Shown here piece after piece: positions 26,516 to 37,600 of a stretch of 64,000 nucleotides of DNA. The position numbers and the translations under genes are program-made. Below the pieces are notes generated by a model, which ran no database searches, was not told the DNA's origin, and saw only the letters and a program-made list of their open reading frames with translations. The stretch spans positions 4,378,724-4,442,723 of the forward strand of contig OZ022584.1 in assembly GCA_963669155.1 (NCBI GenBank), read 5' to 3'. The stretch is from Arbacia lixula. Its lineage: Eukaryota > Echinodermata > Echinoidea > Arbacioida > Arbaciidae. How positions within the stretch are numbered: position 1 is the stretch's first letter; each line of letters begins with the position of its first letter.

Positions 26516-26724
26516 ACACGCGAAAGGGAGCAGAACAACACCACTGGATCGGAGGAACCGTGGTGACTAGAGGAAAGAGCACGCACCGAGCTCTATATCA
26601 ATCGCACCATCACCTCCCTTTTTACTGGGGCAACCAAATGTATTCGAATGAGACAGTGTTGATACACATTGCGAAATATAAATGAGGAGATGTATTCAGA
26701 GGTGTATGTATGTGTGTATGTTAA

Positions 26725-26909
26725 GTGTATGTGTGTGTGTGTGAGGGGGGGGGGGGGGGGTCGTTTGCCTGGCAGAGAAGGGAGAGGGTAAGAAGGTATA
26801 ACGACAAGAAGAGTGTGGAATGTTGAAAAATCAGAGGGTACAGGGGAAGTGTATAACTATGGAGGGAGAGAGAGAGAGGGGGAGAGAGAGAGAGAGAGGG
26901 GGGGGGGGA

Positions 26910-26959
<50 letters not shown>

Positions 26960-26990
26960 GAGAAGAGCGAGGAGGGGGGGGGGGGGGTGG
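26725..26990 (+). repeat. (TG)n-poly-G and (GA)n-poly-G compound repeats
   Basis: TG units from about 26725 end in a G run at about 26745-26760. From 26861 a GA-rich purine tract with two internal G runs continues to a final G run at 26973-26987. Frames over it are low-complexity artefacts. Confidence 0.95.
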
Positions 26991-27339
26991 GTGCCAGTGA
27001 TGGAAGGGCCTTAAAACATCGTTTGAATTGCTCTTTCTGTATACTTCTGTTCTGGGAACCGTTTGTATAGAATAAACTGACTGAATTGTGAAAATTGTTG
27101 ACTCTTTCATCAATACTCTTAAAACTCCTCTTGTTAATAATCTTCCAAAGGAAAACAGATCACAATAAAAGGTGGGAGGTGAACGTCTTCCTAACCAAAG
27201 CCTGAGATTGATCCTTATTCCTCCCGGTTTCTCAAGTACTCGAACAATGGAGGGCGGAAGGATTTGCTAATGAGCATTTGTTCCCGATTCGAGCATGTTT
27301 TCAAAGGCCCCCTCTCCAATCTTTTTACTTAGCCTTCTC

Positions 27340-27640
27340 AGTACCAAGTATTGGCAACCCTGTACAGCTCATTTATTTGCTTGTGGAACTGAGCGGGTTA
27401 CCCTCCCAGTACCAAGCATTGACAGCCCTATATCAATAGCAATTCATTCTCTTGCCCATGGGACTGTGTCGGTTAACCATCTTTTTAGCTAGCATTGACA
27501 TCCGTACAAAACTTCAGCTCATTAACTTCCCCATGGGAGCGAGTGGGTTAACCTCTCATTACAAAACATTGACAACCCTATAAATAGCAACTTATTTCCT
27601 TGCCTATGGGACCAAGTAGGTTAACCCAGCTCGACACGTG
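27340..27640 (+). repeat. Degenerate tandem repeat of about 74 bp, four copies
   Basis: The anchor ATTG(A/G)CA(A/G/T)CC recurs at 27350, 27418, 27494 and 27568. The partner anchor GGTTA(A)CC recurs about 45-50 bp after each. Between them each unit carries a (C/T)(C/T)ATGGGA-like or TTGTGGAACTGAG-like block. Spacings are 68, 76 and 74 bp. No unit has a continuous open frame. Confidence 0.75.
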
Positions 27641-27873
27641 GGTTTGACCCTGTATGGATGGACTCATGGACCCTAGTGTTCAGATCACACCCCTGCCCAT
27701 TTCGTAAGCTGACTAAACTCGATCCGACCCATCCCATCCAACTTTGACCCTGTGCTTCCCGTTCCCTCCCGCGAGAGTTACCCCCTAAAGTCACACGCGA
27801 AAATCCCCATCAGTCCCACTGGTGATAATCTGTGTTGTAATTTGACATAGGGCTGTTTGGTACTGAGAGGGTG

Positions 27874-28316
27874 AAAGGAAAAATCTACCCTGAAGATAAG
27901 TTGCTTTCAATAAACACAGGTCCATAAGAGAAGAAACATATAAGTGAAATTTTGACTTTAATTTGTGACGTCACGTGCGAGATGCTCTCCCATTTGTTAT
28001 GTACATTTTTTTGAATGTCCATTTTCTTAAAAAGATACATACCACTTTACCAGTGCATGTGATATATCATCAGCCACATACTTTTACACACATACCTCTA
28101 TTTTAGATTGATTCTTTCATCATAAATCACAAAAAGAACAATTTATAGAATTATAGCAGACAACAAATGGGAGAGCATCTCGCACGTGACGTCATAAAAC
28201 TGAAACGTTAACAAAATATATATTTCTTATCATCCGTCGACGGATTTTCGTCTTACTCACTGATATGCTTCTAATTTAATTAAAACCAATTCAACTTTAG
28301 GGTGGACTTTCCCTTT
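27874..28316. mobile_element. MITE, copy B of the TGACGTCACGTG family
   Basis: Terminal arms 27874-27895 and 28295-28316 (AAAGG.AAA.TC.ACCCT.AAG type) are inverse matches at 18 of 22 positions. A second, perfect 33-bp inverted pair lies inside at 27966-27998 and 28162-28194, beginning TGACGTCACGTGCGAG. There is no coding capacity. The element is about 443 bp and much better preserved than copy A. Each arm contains a full CRE palindrome (TGACGTCA) overlapping an E-box (CACGTG). Confidence 0.75.
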
Positions 28317-28531
28317 AAAGGAAATGTCCCCCGTGGATCGCTGGATGGATGGTTGATGGAGACGGGAATGAAGGGTGGCATGCATGTGTTCTGTAGAATG
28401 ATGGCTCATGTAGGGGAATGCAAGGTGATGTTTCGGGTCCTGGTTTACAGTGGATTAACACGGCACGTCCGTCCGACGGGAGTGGAAGCACATGTAGGCT
28501 CCTTTTTACTTACGCCCCCATGAATTTGTAA

Positions 28532-28641
28532 GATGATGATGATGATGATGATGATGTGTGTGCGTGTATGTGTTCTCTGTGTGTGTATGTGTTTGAGAGA
28601 GTGCGTGTGTGCCCCTCCCCCCACCCCCCCCTCTCTCTCTC
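28532..28641 (+). repeat. Compound (GAT)n, (TG)n, poly-C, (CT)n repeat
   Basis: Eight GAT units (28532-28556), then imperfect TG to about 28611, then C-rich sequence, then CT to about 28646. It accounts for the His/Thr-rich minus-strand frame. Confidence 0.9.
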
Positions 28642-29955
28642 TCTCTGCTTGTGTTTACGAGGGGTTGGGGTAGGTCATGGCGGAGACACCTTGAATTCAT
28701 ACCGGGTATCATACTCAGAGTCAAGGTAAAACCATTAAAAGTCACTTGTCAGTTCCTAGGTTATGTGGCAAGTTTTCACACTTTTTGTTTTCATGTACAT
28801 TCAAGGATATTTTCACAAGTGAGTAGTCTGCAAAAGGTATTTCCACGGATTGTGGATTTCTGAATCACGAAGCAATATCAAGACCTTATTGCATTTTAAA
28901 GGAATTTATGAACTGGAGATGTTGGCTGAATGAAACAACCTGTGAAAATATAGACCAGTTGGCCTGACTTGATGATTACTTTAAAGATGCGAACATTACA
29001 CTACATCTCACTCTATCAACACAGGCGTCACTGGGTGTGGGCATTTATAACCATGACATTTTATTTTATTACAATTACCACGAAGACCCTACTACAGAGA
29101 GAGATGCGAATTCTGTTTCTGCACGCATCAGTGTGTTGCGAAACGAAACTCCCCTGCGTCCTTGGAGACCGTCTTGAAGTCCGGAGGAAGAGAATCGGAC
29201 CTTCAATCGAGTTTATTTGTCCTGCTCGGCCCATACTCCTCCAAAATTGTCCCCAGTTATATTGGCTGGACGAACGCACGTGAAAATCCCTTTCACTGGC
29301 TGCAATTCCCTCCCATTGAGAAGGGCCACAGAAGAACCACAATACAGTGGGCGCTATTACGGCACGTCATTATTACTCCCTTTGTGCTGCTATTATCGCG
29401 AATGGCGCTGTTAGATTGCACGGCTTCTACGCACGCTTTGTCCCTCTTGTGCCTGGTGTGATTAGCATTTGTGTTGGTTGGGCGCACGAACTGAAAGAAG
29501 AGAATAGCTCTCGTGGAGGGAAGAATAGCAAGCACCCCTCGTTTTACCCGTGGAGGGTCCTGGCCGTCCCTGGCAGCTCACCTAGGCCGACAGACACCCG
29601 TTAGAATCATTACGATAGTTCGAAGTCGAGCCGAGTCGGCCGTACGCGCGCCTCTACGGTAGTTACGCTGTATGGTGAGAGAGTTTTCTTATACCGTTCA
29701 TTAAAAAAAAGTGAGGTTACAAACTTTCTGCTTTGATATTCATCTGGCTTCTCGCACATGCTGTGATCTCTGATGGTTTGAATGTTCGTGTGGAGAGGGC
29801 TGTAATTATGTGAACCTCAAGAATTGCTAGTGCTACGAGACGTCACCCTGCCTTGACTCACGGATAGACGTGGAGGGTTGGCCGTCCTCCCTCTCTCGGC
29901 GCACGAGATGACTGTTATGCCGAAGTAAATGTAAACACTCGCAGAGAAAGAAGAT
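28642..29955. other. Non-coding; CpG-rich patch at 29100-29660
   Basis: No gene supported. The patch 29100-29660 has many CpGs, and the motif GGCGCT(A/G)TTA occurs at about 29351 and again at 29404, once close to AACCACA. It may be a regulatory segment but no start site or exon can be named. Confidence 0.45.
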
Positions 29956-30492
29956 TCACGAGGAACTCGGAACTGTAACTTCTGAGTGAACCCAGCAAGT
30001 CAGAGGTGGGACGGTCGTTACTCTAGAAACTCGGGCTTTATTGCGGGGAAAGTGGCCTGTAATTGTCAATTGATGTGTTCCATGATTCATCCCACTTATC
30101 CGTCTCGCCTTCGTCACAAACTTAAAGAACTTCTCCGCATCTTCTGTGTTCACAGTTAAGGATTGTTGTGCCAATGTTATAGTGAAGAGGGGTAGACCTT
30201 CAACAACTATTGACGTTCAATACATTTGAATTTGTTCTGGAGAAGTAGCCAGCATGTTCTGAAAGTCGTTGCGACTTATCAACTGTCTTGAGATGTCATC
30301 AATGACATTTGCGAAGATGATGGATGCACCGCCTACGTCGTAGGTTAAGAGTTCATGCCAACGTTGATGCATGTAACTGGAGAATTCGAAGAAGTTGTGA
30401 ATTGTTGAACTGTTAGAGTATAGAGCCCTCGGGGGCCGGGATCTGGAGGGACGCAAGAGCCACAGAATAGTGAAGAAGGTAACAATTTTCAT
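29956..30492 (-). pseudogene. 178-codon frame with signal-peptide-like start and one in-frame TGA
   Basis: From the ATG at 30492 the minus strand is open for 91 codons to TGA (30219-30217). In exactly the same frame it is open for 86 more codons to the stop at 29958-29956. The first residues, MKIVTFFTILWLLRPSR, look like a signal peptide (K2, then a hydrophobic IVTFFTILWLL core). The later sequence is mixed and protein-like (SPEQIQMY, then after the stop NTEDAEKFFKFVTKARR), without low-complexity bias. The ATG is directly preceded by TAG, which could be a stop or an AG acceptor. I do not recognise the family. Options are a 91-residue secreted peptide, a decayed gene or retrocopy with one nonsense change, a single exon of a spliced gene, or chance. 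Confidence 0.35.
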
Positions 30493-31648
30493 CTATAAAC
30501 AAATTATCCGTTCAGTTGATTTTGAACAATATTTCTTGACTGTCAGCCTCACATAGGAGACACGCACACTCTGACACACATACACCCCACATACAGACAG
30601 ACATACACATTTACAAAATAGACACGAATAATAATTTATGTTCAATCTCCTCTCTCTCTCTATACACCACTCGCCAGAATGTATCATCTTCTTGTATCAG
30701 TCCCATCGAATTGCCTAATAAGATATCAACGTGACTGCTCGCTGTTTGAGAAAATCAAGGATATATCATGGAATCTACTAGTACGAAGTCCATGAATGTA
30801 TGAAGTGAGCTGAAATAAGTAAGCTAAGCATGTAAGCGAGATTTCGTTTGTAAGTGGGGCAGAGGGCTGTTTTAGTTTAGAGTAGGGTAGGCGGGAGACT
30901 CTACTGGAGCAGAAGTAAGCTCCTCCCTCCCTGTATGCTCCAGCCCTACCTCCCGCCGTGCCAGACTCCCAACGTCTGTTAGGTTTGCCACAATTTGCGT
31001 GATTGTTCGCTCCAGTTGTGTTTCAAGGTGTTTTTCTTCTGCCTCACTCGTGTACAACGGGGATGAATGGGTGGGAGAGAGTAAAAGAAGACAGGGAGAG
31101 TGAGAAAAGGGGAGGATGGAAAGGCAAGAAAGATTGATAAAGAAAGAAAGAGAGTGATAGGAACAGAGAGAGAGGAGAGGAAGAGAAAGGAGAGGAAGTG
31201 AGGGTTCTATAATCTCCCAAGCTTGCAGAAATAGAGAGCATATTAGAAAAATATAGGAGAACGATAGGAAGAGGGAGAGGAAGAAAGGAGAGAGGGTGCG
31301 TAAATCTCCAAGCTTGCTGGAAGCAGATTCAAACGGTTGAAGGAGAAGAGAAGGGAGGAGATGTGTAAAGATTGAAGGAAGGAATGGGGGCTGGAATGGG
31401 CTAATGAGGGGGGCACTTGGTGCTCGCGACTCCGCCCCAAGGTAATGGGGGTTATTGTCTGCACTGCTGTGACGCTGATGGATGGGCCCGCCGCATAATA
31501 CAAGCAGAACGTGAATGAGCCCAATAAAATAGAGCTAGGAACCCCGAGGAGTGCGACAACTCCAACCCACTAGCACACACCAGAGAGGTGCACACACCAA
31601 GAGAGTGCCCTGGAATGTGTGCTTACATTGTGGGGTGGAGAGGAGGCA
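30493..31648. other. Non-coding; purine-rich 31050-31400, possible regulatory patch 31385-31530
   Basis: 31050-31400 is a degenerate GA-rich plus strand. The patch 31385-31530 is denser in GC and carries GGCTAATGAG, GGTAATGGGGG and CAATAAAAT, all homeodomain-type cores. There is no exon evidence. Confidence 0.45.
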
Positions 31649-31651
31649 GGT

Positions 31652-31682
31652 AGACAGACAGACAGACGGACGGACGGACGGA
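31652..31682 (+). repeat. (GACA)n then (GACG)n tetranucleotide repeat
   Basis: About four GACA units change abruptly into about four GACG units. A single A-to-G difference has been propagated through half of the array. Confidence 0.85.
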
Positions 31683-31811
31683 GCTACAGACCGACTAGAA
31701 GTTGTGTAGTCAAGGCATGGGGAGGAAGAGGAATGGCGGTACATACTAAGACAGAGAGGATGAGGATGAGATAAAATACAATGGGTAAAGAATATTATGA
31801 AAACGACAGAG

Positions 31812-31813
<2 letters not shown>

Positions 31814-31848
<35 letters not shown>

Positions 31849-31884
31849 GGGGGGGGGGGGGGGGGTTAGCGAGGGGGGGGGGGG
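31814..31884 (+). repeat. (GA)n followed by two poly-G runs
   Basis: About 16 GA units end in CG and then about 18 G, a short TTAGCGA spacer, and a second run of about 12 G. Confidence 0.95.
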
Positions 31885-33115
31885 AGAATGGGGACTGAGT
31901 TCAAGGCAATATTTTGTCAAGTTGTGATGTCGACTCCCAAAACAAGTTATATCAAAACAGAGTATTGTGTTGTTTTTCATTTCACGCCCGAGTTGCCATG
32001 AACGTGGTCTACACACGATAAATCATCGCTGAAATTAATCATTCGTCCCTAATGATCATCGTACCAAAATAGTTGCGGGTAAAGAAATATTTTTCTATCG
32101 TAAGCATACCGATAGAGTAGATTCCACCATACTTTATGTAATACTAGTGTTTTGCCAAAACGCCTTAATTCGCTTTGCGTTTTGAATTGTAGGCCAACAG
32201 TTCGAAGAATAACTTGTCATGTTATGATATAATTGGCATAGCCATTTATCATATTAATTTTGTGAGTTTTTTCCCAAAGCTCGTCGAGGAAAACCCCAAA
32301 CCCCGTGATCTCCAAGAATGATAGGAGCAAAGAGTTGAATTTGACCTGACCGGACCGGGCACGTGTAAATGGATAACTAGATTAGCTCCAAAGTTAACTT
32401 TTATGTGTCATATCAGATAATTAGTTATCTCTCTAGTGTTTGTAAATTGGTTCATGCCTTCCTTAGTACAAGGTCAACGTACATACTACATACCACGCGT
32501 GGGCCTATGGAGATAATATTGTGAGGCGCGAGACTTATTACATATATTTGATAGTGTTTGAGTGTCCTTAGTGATGCGTGCGAACTCCCTCAACTGTGAC
32601 TGTGCGCGTATTGTTTTACTGCATTGTTTGGTATCACATTGGTCCAGTGCATAATGTTGTTATGACTAGAAACTCGGAGGAGCCGTTTTTGTAACATCAC
32701 ATCACCCCCCTCACACACGCACGTGCACAGGCACATCTCACATGTAGTGTGCTCCGAGCTCCTGAGGAAAGAAGATTCGATCGACAGACCGTACGTGCAC
32801 CTGCTAGCCGCATGCACGCAGCGTAACTACGCACCGTGTGGTATCGTTCACCATCACCCTACACCACTGGCATTCGTACCGCGCAAACGTGTATGGGCTT
32901 AGAATCATTACCATCATCGGCTCTTCAGTGAAGTGACGTGGATCTACATGTGGTGTCAACAACGCAACATGAAGGCTTGAGATGAAACAGTGTTACCCTT
33001 TATCGTACGTTACATCTACATGAATATCTTATGTCCTGGTGTTAACATGCTTCTTCTTTGGATTGATGTTTGCATAGTTTATCAGTGTGCTGAGGTGGAG
33101 TACCCGTGCAGCATT
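31885..33115. other. Sequence upstream of the signal-peptide exon
   Basis: AT-rich to about 32550, then richer in CpG to 33110 (for example GCGTGCGAAC, CGTACGTGCACC and TACCGCGCAAACG). The last part is presumed to be the 3' end of a 5'UTR intron because of the acceptor at 33150-33151. No upstream UTR exon or TSS can be fixed by eye. Confidence 0.4.
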
Positions 33116-33151
33116 AACTAACCGCTATCCTCCGTTGTCTCTCGCCCGCAG
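33116..33151 (+). promoter_or_regulatory. Branch point, pyrimidine tract and AG 3' splice site
   Basis: CTAAC at 33118-33122 is a consensus branch site with the branch A at 33121. It is followed by a C/T-rich tract (33128-33149) and CAG ending at 33151. The branch-to-AG distance is 30 nt, in the normal range. The arrangement means the ATG exon is not the first exon of its transcript, unless this is chance in a promoter. Confidence 0.65.
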
Positions 33152-33189
33152 GTTGCCCGCTAGTTCTCACTTCGCACTCCGGTGACAGA
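33152..33189 (+). other. Short 5'UTR part of the coding exon
   Basis: 38 nt between the predicted acceptor and the ATG. It contains no upstream ATG. An in-frame TAG at 33160-33162 lies upstream of the ATG, which supports translation starting at 33190. The context at the start codon, GACAGAATGG, has G at +4 but G rather than A at -3 (CAGAATGG places A at -1, G at -2 and A at -3 depending on alignment), so it is at least adequate. Confidence 0.55.
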
Positions 33190-33271
33190 ATGGCTCGCGT
33201 TGCCAGCTTACACTCCCTGTTCCTCGTGCTGTGCAGTGTTTTCATGAGACTCGCTTCGGCTGAACTTCGAG
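33190..33271 (+). CDS. First coding exon of a secreted or membrane protein (signal peptide exon)
   Basis: 82 nt encode 27 complete residues plus the first base of codon 28. They begin MARVASLHSLFLVLCSVFMR and end with LASAELR. This is a textbook signal peptide: a basic residue at position 3, a hydrophobic core (SLFLVLCSVF, residues 9-18), and an A-x-A cleavage motif (A22-S23-A24) with cleavage predicted before E25. The exon ends at G|GTAAGT, a near-perfect donor, giving a phase-1 intron. Phase-1 splicing just after the signal peptide is common in extracellular modular proteins such as adhesion molecules, receptor kinases and matrix proteins. Too little mature protein is present to name the family. 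The frame continues past the donor only to a nearby stop, as expected for intron. The intron is then at least 30.7 kb if no exon was missed, which suits a developmentally regulated gene, but that is inference. Confidence 0.75.
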
Positions 33272-33277
33272 GTAAGT
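33272..33277 (+). promoter_or_regulatory. 5' splice donor GTAAGT
   Basis: The junction GAG|GTAAGTTG matches U1 consensus at eight of nine positions. It defines the end of the signal-peptide exon. Confidence 0.75.
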
Positions 33278-34477
33278 TGTCTCATGTTACCAATTACCAA
33301 CATTTCTGCTCAGAATATGGATGGCCGGTCGTGTGTGATGGATGTGCTGTTAAAAGATTCAGAATTCGATCTTGTTAAAGATCATGAATCATTTTGATTG
33401 CCTTGTTTGTTTGTCTGAAACTTGTTGGGTGGAATTCATGCAACAGGTTAGACCGAGGCATCTTGCCTCTGCGATGGGTTTAATCTACCGTAATAGAGAG
33501 AGATATGGGTACCATACTTTTAGTGTCGGGTACCATAGTTTCGCGGGAAGCGATACGATTTAAGCACACTTTTACAGGCAGTGTTTTCGAAATGGGGGCA
33601 AGATGCCATCAGTCTTATTAACATCTATAACATGCCAATGTTCACCGTGGATCCAGTCACCTGTATTATCTAATAGTTCATGTTCATAATTACAGCCTTC
33701 ATTTGAATACTTATATATACACTAAAACAACTTTGAATTGTTTTTGTTTGGAGTTTGCGCATACTGTACTTCTTGAACAGAATCATTCCAACATCTTATA
33801 CTAGTCCTATTTTCTGTGATATATGCATTCTGCCATTCCCCTGTGTTAGAAATATTCGTTGACATAATGCTGTTAATACATCACGTCCCATTCAAAAACG
33901 GTGGTACTTTGAAATCATTTTTTCCTGTCTGCCAGCTTCAATGCCCTTCATGACAGTTTGTGAGATTGAATGCAAAGCCTGCCTGGAATGAATTTGCCAG
34001 TGTAACAGTTCAGAAATCTATGCATTGTCCAACACAACACAGTCAAGTAGCTGTGAAAATTGTTCGTCTCAGCTCATTTCCCCCCTCTCTCTTTTCTCTG
34101 TGTGAAGTTGAAGCCCAAATAGTTTGCATTGAAGCCCGTATAGTTCTTATTGAAGCCTTCTGGGCCTCTAAGTTGTCTACTCACTTATATCTAAATTTAT
34201 TACTATGATAATTGATCACCATTTCTGCCCACAGGCTTTATTATTTCCTTTCTCCCATGTCATACACACAAGGTATATATTGGGGTAGAATTTTTAAGTC
34301 ATACTGAGCCAAATAAAGGGTTGTTGTAGTTGGGAGAGTGGTTGTGGATATATTACAATATGATCTCATGTGTATCTGTAAAAGTTAACATTGTATTATA
34401 GTATTGTAGCTGAGGTAATTATTTTGTAGAACGTACATAGATAATTGTTTCATTATATTTCACATGATGTGTATAGA

Positions 34478-34641
34478 CCAGAGAGAGAGACAGACAGAGA
34501 CAGAGATATACATACAGACAGACAGAGAGAGAGACAGAGAGAGTGAGGGAGAATCAGAGGAAGAGAGAGAGAGAGAGAGAGAAAGAGAGACAGAGAATCA
34601 GAAAGATAAAAAAAAAAATACATGATCATATATATATATAT
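34478..34641 (+). repeat. (GA)n/(GACA)n, poly-A and (TA)n microsatellites
   Basis: GA and GACA units with interruptions to about 34600, then nine or more A, then about six TA units at 34629-34641. Confidence 0.85.
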
Positions 34642-37600
34642 AAAGAGGATAGGGGAGCAAAGAGAATGCAGAACAGGGTAAAAGCTGTGTAAACTCCGAT
34701 TTATATTACATGTGAATTTTTCTTTCATACACAATTATCACATTTTCCAATGTCATTGTTGCATGAAAAACCACAATACCTTCAATTCAGTTGCTTTGTA
34801 AAAAAAATGACATAATCATTGTTCATTTGCACAGCTGTCATTAACACAAGTGTAATCACTTTAAATATCTTAGCATTATTAGAAGTATGTGAAACATGCT
34901 GTGTGCTCTCATTTGTGAACTGTTTACCTCAGAGTAGACCTTCTTTGTACATTCCCAATCCTGTTGTATTGTGGAAAGAGTGCAGAGGTTGTGGTGTGGG
35001 TATATAGGTACAAGGTATACTTGGTCATTCAATTACGGGTGTTGACTCAAGACTGTGTGATTGTGTGTTCAAGACAGGCCCTGTTCTGTTTTAGCATAAA
35101 CATGGGCTGCCCAAGTTTATTCTCCTTATCTCTCCCACTCCAAACCTGATTAGTGAGTAGAATCATTGCCTTTCTGTCATAGCCTTTTTCCAGCAGTTGT
35201 TACTTCCCAGAATATGTTACGTTTATATGTTCATTCATACTCTGTAATGAACTTCAGTTGTCATGAAACATCTAAAGGCACCAGTTTGTGATTAAAACCA
35301 TTTTAAAGAAACATTTGGTTACAAGAGCAATCAAGCTGTTTCACTACATGTTAAAAAAAAACTATTGAAAGGATACAAGTTTGTTCTTCTGTTTAATTGT
35401 TCTGATTGTATACCATGAAATCTTACCTATAAGTTGTTTTTTTTACAGAGTTTTGTGTCAAATTCACTATGAAGCAAATTATTTTGAAGATTTGACCTAT
35501 AAACCTTTCAAATGAACTTACGTACAGAAGAATCTTTCCTTTGCTTTCTTATGCATGTATAATCTCTTTATTGAACAACCTTTGTATTTTAACATTGTCA
35601 TGTTCTCAGTTAAGAAGTGCATACAAAAACTCCCACTGCCTTGAAAGAGGGTCTTTTATTCTACGAGAGGATCAAATGTTGGCCCAAGCAAAAAGCCCAA
35701 GCCACTTTACTGAGATGTTTTTATAGCCTGTATGCACATGAGATTGTGGCTAAGGCCTCCCTCCCCCTCCACCACATTTTACTGAGAAGCATTTATTTGG
35801 CAGGGTCTGTTTGCTGTCGAACTGATGTACACATAAATCTATGGTGACTGGGAACCCTTTGTCATGCAGAACAACTCACATAAACCAGGAAATAGTTTGT
35901 AAATTTAGTTAAGTTCATCACCTCTGGAAAGTTTTGAAGAAATGTGTTGTGTTCAGAACGAGAGTGCCTCAAATTGCAATTTAGAATGAAATGTATGAAA
36001 TGGCACATATTAAAAGAATGTTTTAATTATTAAGGCACACTATTTGATTATTTAATAAGCTTGCATTGCAATATTTTGAGTGACGTTATAGATGTGACTG
36101 TTTGTGCATATTATAGAAAAATCTTAACTACTCTTGTCTGTAACACCTTAATTTGTTTTAAATGTAGCATGTAAATGTACACACTGCACACAATGCAGTT
36201 ACCATGTTAATAGTCATTTGTATGCTCACATATACAGATGTTAGTATTCAAAAGAACAGTGGCAGAAGCATGTCATTTGAATGAAACAGTGTTGCTCCTC
36301 CAATTTATATGTGAACTGAATTATCTTAGATGTTCAAATTGATGTTGTCTTGCTGGCAGTGTTCATTTCCTTCAAGGGTTTGGTCACTCGATCTCAATGT
36401 TTCAAAATAGCATTCTTGCTTTAAATGTAGGCATTCCCCATCCTCTTCATGCTCTCCTTGTGAAGATGCCGCAGGATTGCACTCAAACAGTTAATGCCCT
36501 CTCTCAAAGGGAGAATGTGTGAAGACTTTTTCTATCACCTCTGCTCTGCCTTTTCCAGACATTTGACATGATGTTTTTTTGAGCTCTTTCAAATGTTGTG
36601 GTGTGAAAAGTACTCTTTTTAATCCAGATTCCCGTAGTGAATTAAGCCTTAGATAAGGGTTAGTGTAAGGTGGCAAAAAACCTCCCCGCTCCAACCCTCT
36701 TCCTATTCATACTCCCCTACCCAGCATTGGTCTGAAAGCACCATGAAGAGGCCCCCATTGAATGCTAATAATTAGGCAAGAGGGGCAATCTTTACACCCC
36801 TCTGCCACCCCTCATTATGGCCCTATTGTTGGGATGATGATGGGCCTTTTGTTGGGGGCAAAGAGAGCTAGCCCTCCCTATACTCTCTCAGCCTTTGTCC
36901 CTTCTCAAAGCAGTTGAGCACAGGGAGAGTTTACCACAACTTCTAGATAATGGGGCTTAGCCAAATGCTGATAGAAAACACTCAGGAGGATCACCCCTTC
37001 TACTGTGAAAGAAGCTTTTCAAAGAGCAGGAGGGGGAAGTGGTTTCTATGGGGGGTAAAGAAGTGCCCCTCTCTCCAGATAACAGTTTGTAGTGGGGTAG
37101 AATTAAGCAGGCAGATTAGACAGTACTCACAGACTTTTTAACATAACACTTCAAAATTGTTCACAGGTTCCTACTGACTGCCCTTTTTCACATCAAGGAA
37201 AATCATAAATCAAGCTACCAAAGTGTGAGATATATGTTATGTAATGATATTGGCAGAAAACTGACAAAATGACATTTTCTGTGGGGCCTTTTTTATCCTT
37301 TCATGTGGGGTATTGGAATGTTTAATACAAAATTTTCACACTGCAGAGGGTAGAGATGATTTTTTTTCTCAAGTTTCCCAACAAGGGATGTGAAAAAATC
37401 AGCTGGGGAGAAAAAAAGTGGGGCATGCTTAATGTGTCATAGACCACCTATATAGAATAAGATGAATGATGTTTGCCTATAATGACTTTGCAGCCATGAA
37501 CTGTGTTTATTCGCTGCATGTACTATATGCACATACACATATTAACATTACACTGTGAGTCGTGGGAATCATGAAACCACAGAATTTTAATTATCATAGC

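Noticed and set aside
35438-35500. Strong acceptor TTTTTTTTACAG as an exon start
   Set aside because: The compatible frame ends after about 15 codons with no donor before the stop.
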